Shown: piece by piece, positions 45,224-58,401 of the stretch | How positions within the stretch are numbered: position 1 is the stretch's first letter | How the letters are laid out: every line of letters starts with the position of its first letter | DNA from: Fusarium oxysporum f. sp. lycopersici 4287 | Lineage: Eukaryota > Ascomycota > Sordariomycetes > Hypocreales > Nectriaceae | Length of the DNA stretch: 64,000 nucleotides | Reading direction: 5' to 3' | NCBI RefSeq assembly: GCF_000149955.1 | Contig: NC_030987.1 | Coordinates: forward strand, 1,299,688-1,363,687 | Program-made: the position numbers and the translations under genes | The notes under the pieces: generated by a model | The model's input: the letters and a program-made list of their open reading frames with translations, nothing else | What the model was told of the DNA's origin: nothing | Database searches by the model: none

Positions 45224-46292
45224 ATGAACGAAAGGCTTCCATTTCCTCTACATTTCTCTACCTCTTTCCCTCCTGGTGATGCTCGAAAGGTTACTCCGGG
45301 TAGACGTTATAACCTTGCACTGATCAAGGTCTTTCGCGTAAAGGTTCAAGCTGACGCAATGGGAAATGGCTCTCAAATCAAATGCACATATATAAGGTTA
45401 AATTCCATTATCTACAATGAAACAACATATATAATCGTTAACCGTTGGTTTCCGTCTTGAAATTAGCGGGCTATAAACGGGCTGGGGTGACTGACACACC
45501 ACATACGATGACGAGTATACCTATGATTTGTATCAACAGGTGGTTCAGGTCTCCCATTTCCCTCGTATGCTCGAGGGACTCCATGAGCTCCACAAGCACG
45601 GGATACTTGTCCTGGACCTATCTGATCGCCAGTATGTCAACGGCACGCTGATCGACTTGAGCATGGCGTCCACTGTCCCTCACCCCTTTGGTCCATACCC
45701 AGATCCATTGGGCTTGGGAAAATGTTGGCAGCCACGCTGGACGTTCCAGAGCTTGGCCGCTTGGGATTTTTATTGCTTCCAAGAATATGTCATCGAGGCT
45801 TGGAAAATGGGCCAGGCCGAGTTCCTTGATGCCAAGCCTGGAACTAAAGGCCTGAGAAAGACTTGCTGGCTCCAAGCCTACCGTCTCCCCAAAGCAACAA
45901 AGGATCTCCGGCCTCGCGACACATGGCGTCCGAACGAGGAGCAAAGGTCATATGTACCCATGCTGAGTAATCAATATAAAAAGCTTGATATGGCACAAGC
46001 ATCCCGACATGACCCGCTTGACTTTGCCAAACATACTCCGGTGGCCAATAATTTCAAGAAGCGGGAGACACATAGAGCAACAGGCCAAGGTGTCAAGAAA
46101 AGTATGGCAAAAGGGAAGCAGGTGAAGGGTAAGAAAGTCGACAAGTCAAAGGCTCCAGGCTCCCGAGCTTATGGTCTTCGTAGCAAGACACTGAAGAAGT
46201 GGTGGTTGGATATGTCTGTGCGTGTAGTTACCAATAGTCTTTTTCTCAAATCGGCTCATTTTAGAAAACAATTGTATTTCAGTCTTGGTTGA
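45224..46292 (+). pseudogene. kinase-like protein remnant, core missing
   Basis: An ATG-led frame at 45224-45460 (RLPFPLHFSTSFPPGDARKV, then GRRYNLALIKVFRVKVQADA) is followed, after stops and a frame change, by a frame open from 45495 to the stop at 46292. The second part begins YDDEYTYDLYQQVVQ and has LHELHKHGILVLDLSDRQYV and NGTLIDLSMASTVPHP. These resemble the catalytic-loop (HxD) and metal-binding (DFG-like) regions of fungal protein-kinase-like proteins, but the loop reads VLDLSDRQY and the second motif IDLSMA. The kinase N-lobe is not found between the two parts. The C-terminus is Lys-rich and basic. An intron of unusual form could join the parts, so a divergent functional gene is not excluded. 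Confidence 0.5.
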
Positions 46293-47256
46293 GTAGGTTC
46301 ATCTCTTTAATATCGTTTACCTGAGCCGGGCCCATATTCATTCAATCGTCATGATTTGTGGGCACCAAGGACGTCTTCAGACATACTGGATTGACAGATC
46401 ATGCTTCGCATAGGTACGTGACTTTGATAAGAAAATCCACTTTGATATCTCCAAGAGGCACAAATTGATTTTCATTCCTGGTCTTGAGCCAACTGTCGAG
46501 AAAAGAGACGGCAGTTTTGGACCCCAACTTGCAATAGATCAGCTCAACCGGCTTTAAGCCCATCATGTTTGCTATCAAAATTCGGAGATCCTATCGCTCT
46601 CGTGGGTGCAGATAAGCGAAGCGCATCTTGGCCAAGACTGCATTGTACTAACTGCATATGGTGTTATGAACCGCTCCGACACGCATTTACAAGCGCCTGC
46701 TACGTGATATTGCAGCATCCGACCTGTACTGCTCGTGTGTTTCTCTCTCCATTGGGGGCCGAGACTTGTAACTTGGTCTGTTACGATCCATTGCGGTTGG
46801 ACTTGATGTGTAGAAAACAAGATTCTGAGCTCAGTTGCGGGCCGAAACATGGCGGTCAATCGTGATGGTGAAACGTTGCGGTGCGTTTATTTGGACAAGC
46901 GAGCTTATCTTGATGCATTTTAGACGCATGAGGGTTTGCCCAGGTCATGGATGTTGCAAATCAGTCGGCTTAACTTGGTATAGCTTATGAGCAGCAGCTG
47001 TAAGCTGGAGCTGCCCTGTAGCTTAGCTTCGCTACCCGTGTCCCCGAATCTGATTGACTTGACGTCACTGGCACTATTGGAGATTGAGTTTGGACAGCAC
47101 ATAGAAGAGAGTATGGAGGTCAGCCGAAATACTTAAATAACTTAGCTTCATCCTCATTTTACTACAACATATTTTCTCTAAATTATAAGCAAGTAGTATT
47201 ATTATTCGTTATAAATATCAAGGCCGTCATTATTATTCCTGTTGCTGGTACGATTT
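46293..47256. other. intergenic, 964 bp
   Basis: 3' flanks of the kinase-like relic and the SAT4-type gene. No ATG-led frame with protein character, RNA or repeat was found. Confidence 0.55.
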
Positions 47257-48704
47257 TCAAATCCTGTTCTCACAAACCTCAAAGGTTGTCACCTTGACGA
47301 TCCGCGAATTGTCACTCCCAAGCTGTCCTGTCAACTCCTCCTCACTCTCATTGTCCCTCGACCTCCACGCCGAGGCTCCCTTCTCAGCAGACGATCTACT
47401 CTGGAAATGGTGCTCCCCAGCGTAAGCTGCCTGGCCGTCTCGCCCGTTGCCGTCCAGGTCGTCCTCCCTTGCGAATGTGGCGAGGCTAAAAAGATCGCGA
47501 TGCTTATTGCCGCTGCCGTTGGTTCCCTTTGAAGGCCTGAACCCCCCCGAGCCCATTGGCTGATCAGTGTCCCGCAACTCAGACCGTCCCGATGTCGTTA
47601 TGCCAAGCTTGCGGCCGAGTAATCGAAGCAAAGGCCGCAGCGTTGCCAAAGACCCGGCCGTGACGGCCAGGCCCTGTTCTGTTGTCGACCAGATGGCGAT
47701 GTCGATTGTTGCCCCTGTTAGGGTTTGTCAGTTGTGATTCATCTTGTTTGGAGTTGGAGTTGCGACTTACATAAGAAGTCTGGGTTCTTGAAATCTTTGA
47801 CGAAAGGGAATCGAACGACGACAGCTGCGCTTGCCCTGTAAAGTGTGAGCCAATGTCTCTTGTAATAACGAGGGTATACCAACACGCAGGCCATAGCCAT
47901 GATAGGAATCAGAGCCAGCTTCGTCCTCCTTCCCATGTTGAGCTTGAACACCAAGAACATTGGTAGAATAGCACAAGTGAAGTCTGATATAACACTGAAC
48001 ACACTGTACAGATAGGTGAGGGCCATGATGACCTCAGGCTTGACGCATTTTCCGGGTTGGTCTTGGTTCCAGAAGTACGAGATCGGCGTGCATTGGAAGA
48101 GAGTGACGAAGAAGAAGACGACTCCGGTGCAGACAGTAATGGCCATGACGCCGTAGAGGATCCATACGTCGAGTTTTCGTGTCGTGATGCGGAGGAGTAA
48201 GTAGCCAATTGAGATCTTTGAAGATATCATCGTGAGGCAGTACCTATATGGACGGTTAGCATGGCGGACACGGTTAGACTGGAGGTATCCAACCATAAGT
48301 AGCACCACCACCACCATTTCATTGCTTGCTGAAAGTCATGAGGGTCGAGGTCGTCTCTGTGTCGACCTGTGCCATGCTTCACACCAAGGAGGGCCGACAT
48401 GACGAATAGGAGAAATGTGATCTATGCAGCCATGTAGTCAGTATATGTTGTCATTAAAGTATACAGATTTATTGTGTCAAATATTGAGTATGGATAGTCT
48501 GATCAATTGATGTATCGTCGTGATGTTGGGGTGTCGTTGAGGTGAGCGACTTACAAGAGCACTACACATGAACCAGTCATCCAATCCAAAGTTTTTGACC
48601 AAGCGCACGCGAACATAGATACGCAGTGCGACTGCTATCACTGAGGAAACGGCAAGAGTGTAGCATACGACCTGAAGCTCAGGGCCTCTGTTGGGGACAG
48701 ACAT
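47257..48704 (-). CDS. SAT4/Pth11-type rhodopsin-like membrane protein
   Basis: Five exons, complement(join(47257..47714,47771..47835,47884..48243,48294..48421,48555..48704)), encode 386 aa. Introns 2 and 3 use GTTGG donors, less common than GTAAGT, but only these ends restore family sequence (YLWYCLTMISSKISIGYLLLR and MACVASAAVVVRFPFV). The protein has seven hydrophobic helices. Family landmarks are VRLVKNFGLDDWFM after helix 2, TMISSKISIGYLLLRI, the extracellular FQCTPISYFWNQ with Cys, KLALIPIMAMACV, and ATIDIAIWSTTEQGLAVTAGSLATLRPL at the last helix. The C-terminal 130 residues are polar and probably cytosolic. Related Pth11-like proteins sense surfaces or host cues; this one lacks a CFEM domain. 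Its partner or ligand is unknown. Confidence 0.87.
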
Positions 48705-51532
48705 GACTGTCGATGAAGCCAGACTCTATCCTGCTTCAAATCATATGGGAATAAAGGGGAAAAGAAAAAGGAATCACAAGGAGAAAAGCAAGAATGATTG
48801 ACGATAAACGAAAGGATCCAGGATCCGGCAGATGCGGGCCGCCAGGAGTTCGTCGCACATATATGGGAATTTTGTACAAATCTACGACGAACCGAGGGAC
48901 CGGGACCTACAGAACCCAAGTTGTCGGGACCAGACCAATTCTGTCCTACGGCCCTTGTACGGCGTGTCACCAAATCCACCGTCGCTCAACTCTCATCTCG
49001 TAGCGGAGTCCATACGATCTGCACACTTGGGCAGCCATGCTACTCGCGGGATCAGCGGGCATGCCTCGGTTTGGAGCCTCTCTGGGGGGTTCAACAGAAC
49101 GGGGAGCGCCTCCGGGAGGGGGCAAGAGACCTCGCCTCGAAACCCCTGGCATTAGCTTCTGTCGCGCGTGTTTGAGAAGAGACATGCAGGTGAACAGATT
49201 TGTCTCTGTGGAACCATGCCTGGCCTGACCTGTCCGTTCGTCTGGTGCTTTCGTAGGTGGCTGAGACCTAGAACAACCCACAGACGGAACTACCGCTAAT
49301 AAGACCCAAGACAAGACTAAAATTAAGCTGATGGGAGAGCCGAGGAACGGGTGCCAAGTCCCAATTTGGGCAAAAAATTCACTAGCAGCCCCGAGAAAAT
49401 CTCCACCACCTTTTACTCACTGTACGATTAGATTCTGTATCGCTATAAACTCTTGCAACGCCATCTGCAACCGAGCCAGTGTCAGAGTTTCTTCCTCGTA
49501 CCTGTCCTGAATCAGTCAAGAATTCCAGTGTCGACGCCCAACTCTGAGCTAGAATCAGTAGCCTCTCTCTGCCGTGCGGAGACCATTGAGCGCCCGCAAC
49601 TAGGCAGCTTCTAGTGCAAATAGTCAACCGGCAGTTGAAGCTTGTATCAATTTGACAAAGCGCTTTCTGCCGTGTCGTGCTTGCTTTTGCGAATGAGCCA
49701 TCCGTGTGTTGACTCGAGCGCACTAACGTTTACATATCAATCGCTAGATCGTCGGAATACGGTACCAAAACCCCTGGCCCTGGTCCTGGGACTGATTTTC
49801 TTACTTTCTCCCCTTACTACGACCGAAGCGAGCACTGATCATCATTGGGAGCCTCAGATTTGCCAAACCCTTTTCCTCTTCTGTCATGATGGCATTGCAT
49901 TGTTTGTGGAGAATCGAAGATCATTGCTGTTCCACGGATAAACATATCTCAAAGGAAATATGATTCAGAAGCGCTGACATCCCATCCTGGTCTTTCTAAG
50001 CATTGAATAATAACTCAAGGTCAAAGCGAAATGCGCAAATTTCCCTCCCTTGAGAAAGACACAAACTATTGTCCGCAACGCGTATTCTCGGGAGCTACGC
50101 TTCAGAATCATGCCATGGCTGAAGCCTCTTTTTCTTAGGTGCCTCGAGTTAATTCCGCACAGAACAGAAGAAGAAGAGGAGAAGCGTCTGATGGGTCGAT
50201 AAACGTGAAACAAAGTCTCGATTGACTGGGAATGCCCGTCCATCGACGTCGCTTATTGACTTTGCAAGGGAGAGGCCACGTGCATTTGCGCGATCGGTGG
50301 CTGCAGGGAAACGCCACTCCAGTTTTATTTTTTGTTGGGCCCGGCTCAAAGTTGCATTTTCATGATAGTGGCAGAATGTTATTTTTTTGGTGCTTCTCTT
50401 CTCCGCTCTCAGTGGCCAGTTTCGTTCCATGGATCAAGCCTCAATTGATCTATTTAGCTCGCCTAGAACCTCGTTTTCTTCTTTTAAGGTTATCGATCAT
50501 GACATGACTTAGTACGGCAAAATTTATGGGCGAAATTGTGGAATGACATTCTACAGTGAGTCTGTGGGCATCTTTTGAACCCTTGTGGATTATGGGCTCT
50601 GGATATAGGCAGGGTTTGGAGAAATTGGCCGGCTGTGCCGGTCGCAGTGCACAAGGTGAGATTGGAAACCCGTCGCATGCAATGCATCGGAGTTTTTTGA
50701 CAATCCGGAAGGTACATGTGATGCGCGATGCTACTATGTAGAGATAAGGGAATGTAGATCTCATCTTCACCGATAATCTCGCAGTCCAGTACCGGAGTAG
50801 AATCTCAGACGCTGACAGGGGTTGAGCCCCAATGTCTCGCATCCAGAGATCAGTCAGAAACTCACTGCAGATACTGATCATTGCAGATCTGTGGTTATAT
50901 AATCGGATTTAATTAGAGACGCGCACATGACCTTCCAGGACTAGGTAATTAACATTACTGCAGCCGGAATCTAAAGGCTGGACGCGATGAATTATTCCTC
51001 CTCTCATATGCATGAACTCCAATGCAGGGAATTCTTCAGCAATCAGCAGGCAACGAACTGCACTAGCCATGCAAGCACCATCACAATAACAAGCCACTTA
51101 CCACTCACGCAAATTTCCGATCCCTCTGAACCCTTCCTGCATCACCCCAAACTCCAAGGATGGAAGAAAAAGGAGAGCTTACCCTATATCAACCCCTGCC
51201 CCCGCATTCGGCTGACCTGGGGGCGGGGGAATCGCGGGGATGGCAAATGGTAATGGCAACGCGAGAAAAAAATGAGCCGAGAATGGGTTGGTCAGTCAGG
51301 TGACTAGGCAAGAAGGAGGCGTGGTCACATTCACCCCCATAATCTCGAATTTGGGAGGGTAATTTGGCCTGAAGGCTTTGAGTTTGTATACCGCTTCAAC
51401 CGTGAGTCTGTTGGTTGTGACCGATATAGCGACGCGTAGAGGCGTTCTTGCAGTCTTTGAGAATCATTCAAAGACCTGCTGAATCATCAGAAGCACTTCT
51501 AGCCGAGGTTCGACGCCAGGTCACGAGCCGCG
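48705..51532. other. long divergent intergenic region, 2.8 kb
   Basis: Between the SAT4-type gene (minus) and the C2H2 factor (plus) no frame on either strand has an ATG start with protein-like sequence. The last 350 bp contain G/C-rich runs (near 51220-51240) and precede the factor's leader. Such long upstream regions often hold many binding sites or untranslated exons of regulator genes. Confidence 0.55.
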
Positions 51533-54500
51533 ATGGCTTCATCACCCCCGCGCCAGAAACGCCGCAAGGCTTCGTGCAAAGAGTTCCAATGCACCCACGA
51601 AGGTTGCGGGAGGACATATTCCCGAGCCGAGCATCTTCAACGGCATCAACTCAATCGTTAGTATCATCCAATTGGACCAATTATCCCCCACTGACGCCGT
51701 TATAGACTCCCCCAAAGAGATCTACTACTGCGACTATCCGGATTGCTCATTTACTTTCGTCAGGAAAGATCTCTATGCGCGTCATAAATTGAGACATGAG
51801 AGACAGGTGCAACAGTATGGAAATGGTCGGCTTTCTCAGAGGCCCCAGAAGGAGTTTTCTAAATTACCGAGGCAGCGGAGTGAGAGGTACTCGTTCAGTG
51901 AGGATGGTTCAGCGTGGAGTGACACCCAAGATGAAGCGCGAGAGACACCAGCGAACGAACGACAAGCTTCGACAACTCGGATGTCCATGGATGCATCGGC
52001 AATTGACCCCAACAACTCGAAACAGTTCGGGGTTGATGGAGGGCTATCCCGACAAGACTCTGGCCAGCGAAATGACCTAGGAAGCGCAAGTGGCTACTAT
52101 GCTGACCAACGACAACTCGAAAGTCGCGAATCTTCACCAGAAAAGCAAGCTATAAGCACTTTACCGTCGTTCCGGATTGATCAGATGCCTCCTGCTGACA
52201 TGTCCATGCCTCTGGCAAGTCCTGAACTGACTACTCGCCCGGAGCGCGCTCGCACACAATCTTATGCCATGCCTAATGGATTATCAACGTCCAATGAACA
52301 AATCATGGAAGAGCAGCATTTCGGACTCTCACCATCTAGCACAGATGAATTCACGACGTGGCTCTTCACTGGTCAAGGACTAGGCTCAAATTACAACAAT
52401 TTCATACCAGGAAACTTCGGCATGGCAGGATACTCGAACAATTTCGGCCAGCTATGTACGGATTACACGGCTCAACCGGGCTTGATGGGCGGTTCTTATG
52501 TCGAACCTATCAACAGCCTTTGGTTCCAGTCTGAACCAATGGCGATGGCTACACCAATGGTCGATGTATCACAATTTGGAAAGACCGGTCTTTCAGAGCA
52601 CAAGAGGCAGTCGTTGCTTCATTATATGATGCAGCGATTCAACGAGATCAGTCTACATGGAAGCAGATCAGCAGCAGATATCAAGGATGAGATTTTTGGC
52701 AGCGATACTGATGCCGAGAATCATGTTCTCAGCCACGTCAACGTGGAACGTTATCTCAACTCATACTGGGACAACTTCCACGACCAACTGCCCATCCTTC
52801 ACCGCCCAACATTCATCCCGGAAACCGCCAATGACTTTTTGTTGCTGGCTGTTCTTATCATGGGAGCCTCGATGCTGGACAAAAAGGGAGCATCTGAAGA
52901 TTCCGTGGACAAAATTTCAAAGTTCACCACGTTTGTCTCCTGGAACCTTCGTTGGCAGGTCTTCATGCATGCGGACTCTCATCCACCTGCAAAACTCTGG
53001 GTCATCCAGACACTCTTACTTCTGGAGGTATATGAGAAGATGAACGCAACTCGAGTTCTTCATGAGCGTGCTCATATTTACTTCCCTACGACATTATCGC
53101 TGATGCGTAGAGGAAGTGCTCTTACCGGAAAACAATCTTCATATGCCTCTCGGGTCCCAACTCCAATGGGCAGTCCTAAGATAGGATCTTCGAGACTATT
53201 CCCTGGACCGAATAAACCAGGGTTCAATTCTTCACCCGAAAAATGGTGGGATCATTGGATTGCTCAAGAAGCCACGCGTCGAGCTGCCCTTGCTGCGTTT
53301 ATCATTGATGCTACCCATGCCGCTCTTTTTGGCCATACACCGACGCTGGTGATCCATGAGATCAAGCTTCCTCTTCCTTGCGACAATACCTTATGGTCTT
53401 CAGACTCACCATCGGAAATCGGCTGTGTTGAGTCAAGTCTGCACGCAAACGGCGTCACGCCTATCACTTTCCTTGACGGACTACAACGCACGCTCAACGG
53501 ACAAAGAGTGAGAACAAGCCCGTTTGGAAGAATTGCACTTCTTGCAGCACTTCTATCCGTGACATGGCAAATGCATCAAAGAGATTTGGACCGTTCAACA
53601 CTTGGGACCGACACCATACCTGGCGTTCAAGAACGATGGCGTCCAAAGCTTCTAAGGGCATTTGACTGGTGGAAGAAGGACTACGATGATGGTGTTGCTC
53701 ATGTCAAGCACGCTGCTTTTGATTGGCAGAGACTAGGCTTGAGCAGCAGAGGTGGAAGTGATGATGGCGATGCCATGGAGACACTTGGTACAGTGCTTTA
53801 TCATCTGGGCCATATTACCGTATACATCAGTATGCCAGAGCTTTGCATCTTTGCGGGCGTTCCTCAGATCCTTGGACGCACTGTGTCTTCTGTGGACTGG
53901 AGAAGAACTGAGGCTAAGATCAAGGAATGGGTTGCTTCGCCTGGAGCTATTGGTGGAGTTTATCACGCGCTCCAGCTCATTCGGCTTATTCTTCTTCAAG
54001 AAGCGCCCAGGAGAGGCGTGACGAAGGATGCTAGTGGTATGCCATCAGCATTTTCCCCATCTACTTATCCCAAGTACGATGCTGGGAGCGACAAGCTGCT
54101 AGTCAGGGCCTGGGCATTATACTATGCTTCTCTGGTATTATGGGCATATGGATATGTGCAAGATGGAAACATCGAGCCGTTCCCAGATCATCTACAATAC
54201 CCTTCCAGCAGTTATGGTATACCGACGATGGCGACCGAGGCTAGTGTTCACTCATCCTCTGCCCAAGGCACTATCAACACTCCTCAAGGATCTCATCCTG
54301 AGCAGACGCCCATGTCATCGAATATGGACTACGAAGCGTTGAAGCGTGATCGCCATGAGGATCTTCGGACATATCTGCAGATCATGATCCCGCCCACCAT
54401 CGACTCCATCAAAGCCTTCCACTTACACCAAAACCAAGCTGGCGTAGTTGGAAACAGAAATAAGATCATTGGTTTGTTGAGTGTTGTTGACGATGCATTG

Positions 54501-54593
54501 ACGAACACACGTTGGGAGCTTTTGTCTGAGGCAAGGAATAGGCTGAAGATGGCGGCGTCAATGATGCAACAGCCTCGTGAGCCAAGGATGTGA
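51533..54593 (+). CDS. C2H2 zinc-finger transcription factor with fungal-specific domain
   Basis: Two exons, join(51533..51656,51706..54593), encode 1003 aa. The 49-bp intron splits the codon of the last His of finger 1. Finger 1 is C20-x4-C25-x12-H38-x3-H42 (basic linker RQKRRKASCKEF before it), and finger 2 is C50-x4-C55-x12-H68-x3-H72 (YYCDYPDCSFTFVRKDLY). Residues 80-330 are Ser/Gln/Asn-rich and probably disordered. From about residue 355 the fungal_trans-type region follows: YLNSYWDNFHDQLPILHRPTF, a standard entry motif of that domain, then LLLAVLIMGASML and the long helical region to about 900. The protein should be nuclear and bind DNA through the two fingers. This pairing of C2H2 fingers with a fungal_trans domain is known in filamentous fungi; the target genes are unknown. 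Confidence 0.92.
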
Positions 54594-55451
54594 GAGAGGC
54601 TGGATGTGTGATAATTCAAAAAATGTTTACGTCTGATGAGTTTGGATACCTTTGGAATTTGTATAGTATTAATATGTAGCGATTTGGCGGTAGTTATTGA
54701 TTTTAGCATTTTCACATATAGTCTTATCCTGGCATATAGTGTATCTCAAATTCTACGTGAGTGAGACTTATCTCGAAAATATCTAAATTCAATTATATTT
54801 GATAACATAACACTTCGGCAATGATGAAGCTGATGAGGTATTTCGTGGTGTCGGAAGCACCTCCGATGCCTCGGTCATATCGTCCGATGTCGGGTCCCAG
54901 CATTGCCTCACCCAACGTCCCTGAAGACCATTGACTCACCACTTAGACTACTACCTTAGTTGAACATATTGGTCACAACGATGGATTGGATTATTTAGAC
55001 AGTTTACACATCAATATTGAACCTAATCTTTTCATAAGATTCTTTGTTGAGTTCTCGCATCAATAGTTACTACATCGGACTCACAAGGGTACCCCGGAAA
55101 AACTTCACAGAAGGTGTTTTCCGGTGGCTTGATCCATCGGCCTCGAAGCCGTGCTGCCACACAAATCCCCAGCTTATCTTTTCCACTGGACTTCTCTAGT
55201 GGACCATCATTATCATCTCAAGCCGGAAGCTGGCCCGACTCCATGGGGAATATGGAGTTTGGTCCCTCACGTGATCGGATCATCGTGTGGAGAAGTTTTG
55301 CACTCAAAGTCCGGAACCATCCCGAGAGAATAACAACGCTCAAGTCCCCGCGTCCTCGGAGTTTCAGCCCATTCAGTCCCAGACTCTCGGTCGATTCTTC
55401 CATAAGCTTCTTATCTCTAGAGTCAGATCATCTCGTTTCTAGAACCTCTCA
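54594..55451. other. intergenic between two transcription factor genes, 858 bp
   Basis: 3' flank of the C2H2 gene and upstream region of the Zn2Cys6 gene. An apparent open frame at 55114-55455 is in the leader and does not start with a credible coding pattern. Nothing else is seen. Confidence 0.55.
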
Positions 55452-58237
55452 ATGACCCTCGTGGCCGACGACTCAACTGCCTCGATGGCTCGGAAGCGTC
55501 CGGCGCCCTCCGATGGGGGAAAAGATGCACGCAAAGCATCATTGGCGTATGTCAATATCTTGTTCTCCACTATTTTTGTCTTGCTCTGGTGACTTACAGC
55601 TTCGTAGGTGTCTTACATGTAGGAAGAAAAAGGTTCGGTGTTCGGGGACTACTCCTTGCCAGTACTGCACCAAGCGTGGATTGGACTGCAGGGTTCCCGA
55701 GCATGGACACAAGCGCATGTATATGGCCAAGTAAGTTCTTTCGTAACCCAATTAGGACTTACAGCTGATGTTTGTCACTTGTTAGTCGTATCGAGGAACT
55801 TGAGAGCAAATTGGCTAGATATGAAAGAGATGGCTACGATGGACTGCCTTCAACTCTACCTCCTAGGGCATCTGGTATGACTCTCCTCTTATCCTGATAT
55901 AATTCGACCTATACTGAGAAGCTTAAGAACCCCCAGTTTCTACTACACAGAACGGCCAAAGGAGAGACTCCAATTCTAACCCACAAACATCTCACTCCTC
56001 CCCTCAAGACCCTCTCCATGTTAGATCAAGATCCTCAAGCTTCATCCGCCCTTCTACAAGTTTCTCCGCACCCCTAGCTCAACATAAATATCCTCCTTAT
56101 GATGGCACTCAAGCATCACCAGCTGCAAGTAAGTTGACTTCTCTCCAAGCTTCCTGATCTTACGCTCATAATTCAGCTATCCTTGCTGGGTCTTCCCTAA
56201 GCTCTAGTCATACTTTTGGCTCCCGAGTCCAAGATTTACTCGGCTCGTCTCGTCCCGAGTCAGAGCCGACTTCAAAACCCTGGATCAGCCCTGAAGCAAA
56301 CTTACGTCACGAAGTTATCAGCCATCCATGGCGTCTCTCCAGCAGTGACTTTCCAAAGTTGCCCCCAAGAGATGAGGCTCAACGGTTGTTAGATACAGCC
56401 CTGTTCTATATCGGCCAGTCACAGCATCATATTGATGCTCGTGAGTTTTCTGATAAAATGTGGGCTTTCTACCAGAATCGTGATGATCCTGCTCAGATGG
56501 AGTCTCTGTGGGTTCTCGAGATGATTCTTATGATTGCTATTGGAACCCTGTTCGACGCCAACCCCGAGGGGAATGACGACTTTTCTGGGGTCAGACTCTT
56601 TGAGTATGCCCATAGAAACGTTCCGACGTTGTCAGACTTGCGATTCAATGGAAAACTTGGTATTGAGATTTTCGCTCTCTTTGCCATCTATCTCGGCAAC
56701 ATGAATCGTAAGGAAGAGGCATATCTCTATGTAAGTTGTCTCATGGCTAATTCTGGAACAATGGCTGACTTTGCTCGTAGATTAGCACCGCCATGCGCTT
56801 GGCAATTTCACAGAAGTATCACAGAGTATGTGGAACAAGGCACTTGATGCAGTCTGAGAGAGTTCATATGAACCGTCTCTGGTGGACTATTTACATGCAA
56901 GAACGGTGAGTGAATAAAAATATGGACCTCCGGAACGATGGCTAATGGATATGTGTAATTAGACGTTTGGCTGCAGCGACAGGCAACCCTCCGAGCATCG
57001 GTGATGAGGCAATCAACATCCCTCTTCCCACTGATTCACCTGGCTTCCCACCTGTTGGCCCGATGTGCACAAACATCAGGATCGCCCGAGCCACGGGTCG
57101 TATCTTGGCTGGTGGGTCTACATGAATTTATAAAAGTTTGTTGCATTATAACTGACACTTTATTAGTGCTCTATAATCCTGAAGACGAGTCAGAATCTAC
57201 CTTTATTCCTCACGTCCAAGATATTGTCAAATCCTTATACCAGATCTCCCAAGAAATCCCTTCAGATGCAGTTACAGATGTGTATAACTTGGGTCGGGAC
57301 CAGTCTTTGAGAACGACTGCTTCATTGCATCTGATGCTCTTCCAGGTATGCAAGTTAGTGGAGAGAAAGAATAACTGTACTGACTATTGCACAGGCAACA
57401 ATTCTTACGATTCGACCACTCATGCTACATGCCGCGAAACTCATTCTCAGCGGAAATGGCCTCACAGGAGAACAGCTACATGCGTCACCTCTCGGAAGAC
57501 TATCGAGGACTTGCGCTGAGGCTGCAAGGCGACAGCTCAAGGTTGTCGCCACGCTCAGAAAACGCAACATGATCGGTAAGTTGACCTTGGACTTTTGGTA
57601 TTCTTTTACTAACACGGCTTAAGCAATCTTCGGCTTTTACGACTTCGAAGCCTCCTTCTCAGCTGCGTTCATCATGATTCTCGCTGCGATCCTGGATTCA
57701 GTCTGTGAAGAGAGTATGAAAATCAACCCCAAGCCCGGCTTGACCCAGGCATTGGAAGAAATACAGCACCTTGCTGACCATGGAAACACGTATGCTCGCG
57801 AGAGATTGCAAGAGGTCAAGAGACTATGGAAGGTAATGGCACAAAAGATCGAGTCACTACAAGTGGTCAACGTGTCTCCTCAAGGCCCACCTGGCGAAGG
57901 CCAAACTACCAACGGTGTCGCACAAACCAACGGTGCAACCCCCTCTGGTTTCGGCGGCCTACACCGTGGCGAGCTCCTCCCAGGAGACCAAAGCCAAACA
58001 TCGCCAGAAGATTTCATGCCTCTCGACACAGACTTATGGGACAACTTCTCTAACCTCTGGGTTCCTATGCCTGAAGTCGTAGAGGGGGGCTCACAGCAGG
58101 AGATGATGATGGGGGATATTCCGACTGATGACTTCTATAAGCATTGCTATTCTATGTATAATAACCCGGACTGGGATCTTACGGGTGAGGATGTCGGGGA
58201 CTTTGCTGAGCTTGGAAGACATATTCAGGATTCATGA
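55452..58237 (+). CDS. Zn2Cys6 transcription factor with fungal-specific domain
   Basis: Ten exons encode 766 aa: join(55452..55546,55608..55730,55786..55874,55937..56128,56177..56730,56781..56905,56963..57111,57167..57345,57395..57575,57624..58237). All nine introns are 48-62 bp and all junctions keep phase. The binuclear cluster has Cys at 33, 36, 43, 49, 52 and 59 (CLTCRKKKVRCSGTTPCQYC). A linker and IEELESKLARYERD, a short coiled-coil dimerisation helix, follow. The middle region carries HPWRLSSSDFPKLPPRDEAQ and the fungal_trans core with RVHMNRLWWTIYMQERRLAA and GNPPSIGDEAINIPLP. The acidic C-terminus contains LDTDLWDNFSNLWVP, like an activation region. It should be a nuclear regulator. 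The target is not predictable, but the two transcription factor genes are adjacent and in the same direction. Confidence 0.92.
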
Positions 58238-58401
58238 TGGCAGTTTTTGGGAAAGAAAAGTTTTGATTGGGCATTCAACTACCCTAATACTCGTTTTTAA
58301 TGTCGGTTTTTGGTGGGACATATTGCTCAACCACGAATGCATACATGCTTGGATAAAATAAAAGCTGGTTACTTGATGAAATAAGATCAATCGATCGCGT
58401 T

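Noticed and set aside
55114..55455. 113-codon frame before the Zn2Cys6 gene as an upstream ORF or extra exon
   Set aside because: The Zn2Cys6 gene has a good ATG at 55452 in another frame, and no donor joins the two.
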